This document shows positions 62,597 to 64,000 of a DNA stretch of 64,000 nt, piece by piece. A model generated the notes under the pieces. The model worked only from the letters and a program-made list of their open reading frames with translations, was not told where the DNA came from and did no database searches. Source of the stretch: Hyaloscypha bicolor E (taxonomy: Eukaryota > Ascomycota > Leotiomycetes > Helotiales > Hyaloscyphaceae); assembly GCF_002865645.1 (NCBI RefSeq), contig NW_020194684.1:3697952-3761951 (forward strand), read 5' to 3'. The first letter of the stretch is position 1; each line of letters opens with the position of its first letter. The position numbers and the translations under genes were made by a program.

Positions 62597-63231
62597 TTTC
62601 CTTTCCTAGCTATCTATGGCGTTAAAGGTCCCGGAGTTCTTGGCTTCTCAGCTCTGAAGAGGTATTGGAAAGGGGCTTGCTAGTGTCCCACTTGCACTGG
62701 AGCTAGGGGCTCAGTCCACTGTTCACTCCTTTTTTGTTATATGTGAAAAGACGCCCTGAGGGAACTTATTTTCTTGACTATCTAGTTTTCGTTCATTTAA
62801 GAGTGAATAGACAGGTCCAGACTTCCATGATGATCCCACTCTCACCTGACACCTCGCTTAGAAGACCGAGCACATGGCGCGCCCTGCGCCTGCCCTCGGT
62901 CAACCTTGTTTGCTGAGTGGACCAAATATGAGGTCTTGGTGGTCGGAAGCATCCCGGAAGCGCCCAGTGTCTGTCTTCGGTCACATCTCATTCGCTGAGT
63001 GGGCCAGATGCAGGGCTGTCGTGCCTCCACGCGTCTTTAGAAAAATGCCCATTAGTCTGCGATAGAGAATACGCAGCGTTACCGAGGCCTCCAACCCCTG
63101 TAATCGTTCGGCGGTTCCCACCTACAATTCGCCTAGCACGCCTTGTAGGTGAGGGATAGCAATACGCACAGAACACCGATACGCAAATTTTTTACCCCAC
63201 TTCCACACATCACTCCACCAAAATCACCAAA
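62597..63231. other. Intergenic region with short duplication and a palindrome
   Basis: Two related 40-bp stretches contain TCGGTCA..TTTGCTGAGTGG (about 62896-62922) and TCGGTCA..TTCGCTGAGTGG (about 62976-63002). An inverted repeat TCCCACCTACAA / TTGTAGGTGAGGGA lies at about 63117-63158, upstream of the transposase start, and may belong to the terminal region of that element. No gene is seen. Confidence 0.45.
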
Positions 63232-64000
63232 ATGCCACCCGAACCACATGAAATCGAGGAGCGCATAGCTAAAGCCTCTCATGCAATGGATAATAATCCT
63301 TATCTGAGAGGTACGAAGGCTACAAAGTAATTTGGGGCCCTATATAAACGTCTAATAGCTCGTCGATATAGGCGTTCATCTAGCTACTTGCAAAGGGGAC
63401 AGAATAAAAAGCTCTCCGTACTATAAGATAATACCCTAAAGAAGTATATTCTTATACTCTAATATTCCGGCTATAGGGCTAATATATACGAGATTTATAT
63501 AGCTATAGAAAGGCTCCTTTTTTAGAGTTCTAAAGATCCTAATTTATTAGTTTTAATTTAATAAAACTAATATATAAATAGTCCAGTAAGCCAAATTCCT
63601 CAAATTAATATAAGAGAAGCCTTTATTTATAAAATAATTAGCTATATATATTATAGAGGATATTAAGAGGCATTTTCAAGAATTTAATTAATATAAAAGA
63701 AGATATAATATAAAGAATTATAATATATCTAACTTTAATAAAAATAAGTTCCAAATTAGAATAATTACTAGTAATTAAATTTATATTTCTTATAATTATA
63801 AAACTATATATAATATAAATCCAGAAAATCGAGAGCTTATAATAATAATAGCTATAACTAATTATAGAAGAATTAAGATTCTAATAATTATTATTTTTAA
63901 AGAAATATATTACTTATAGAAATATTTTAAAAACCAGTTTAATAAGAATATATTCTTTATATAATTTCTTATAAAATTTACTAATTATTAGCTTGAAATA
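63232..64000 (+). pseudogene. pogo/Fot1-type transposase, RIP-degraded, runs off the window
   Basis: An ATG at 63232 opens MPPEPHEIEERIAKASHAMD and NNPYLRGTKATK, the N-terminus of fungal pogo-like (Tc1/mariner superfamily, DDE_1) transposases, followed by a TAA where Glu or Lys-Glu would be expected. Beyond that the frame continues with family texture (FGALYKRLIARRYRRSSSYL, NKKLSVL, SGYRANIYEIYIAIERLLF) through many stops. The first 95 nt and all upstream DNA have normal composition while everything after about 63330 is strongly AT-converted. The catalytic region lies beyond the window. Confidence 0.72.

Overview
The window looks like nuclear DNA of a filamentous ascomycete (Pezizomycotina). 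Genes carry short GT-AG introns of 44 to about 94 nt. Three proteins carry the fungal HET domain or its C-terminal tail. There is one conserved housekeeping gene (POL5-like). Large blocks have the composition left by repeat-induced point mutation (RIP): extremely AT-rich, TpA-rich, with transposon reading frames full of C-to-T and G-to-A stops. The species cannot be named from this sequence.

Layout. 1-3130: AT-rich relics with a 928-bp non-autonomous hAT element. 3130-12060: gene island with a CorA-like membrane protein (minus, possible frameshift), a small unknown three-exon gene (plus) and a HET-protein kinase fusion (minus), then retroelement scraps. 12060-14580: AT-rich block holding a compact 1.54-kb LTR element with identical-length 212-bp LTRs and a 5-bp target-site duplication (TSD). 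14580-20050: second island with a 5'-truncated HET gene (plus), a HET-Ca2+/H+ exchanger (CAX) fusion (minus) and an unknown gene fragment (minus). 20050-54500: a 34-kb AT-rich block. It starts with a hAT relic that carries a lightly mutated solo LTR. It is then dominated by a nest: Copia D (minus, 25309-53132) contains Copia C (plus, 26924-46837), which contains Gypsy A (minus, 29070-35806) and Gypsy B (plus, 39360-46101). All four have paired LTRs and matching 5-bp TSDs. D also holds an unclassified 1.6-kb insert. 54500-63230: third island with a POL5/MYBBP1A homologue (minus) and a 1.29-kb-residue composite protein (plus) joining a fungal helical N-terminal domain, an NF-YA subunit-binding helix and two bZIP-like basic regions. 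63232-64000: the start of a RIP-degraded pogo/Fot1-type transposase that leaves the window.

How it fits together. The two left islands hold four genes of types used in fungal self/non-self recognition and programmed cell death: HET-kinase, HET-CAX, a HET tail and a CorA-like membrane protein. They sit between RIP blocks, as expected of a fast-evolving accessory locus. The most unusual single gene is the HET-CAX fusion, in which the second cation-coordinating motif of the exchanger is destroyed while the 11-helix membrane fold is kept. That points to a HET-controlled membrane module rather than an ordinary antiporter. The joint function of the cluster is inference.
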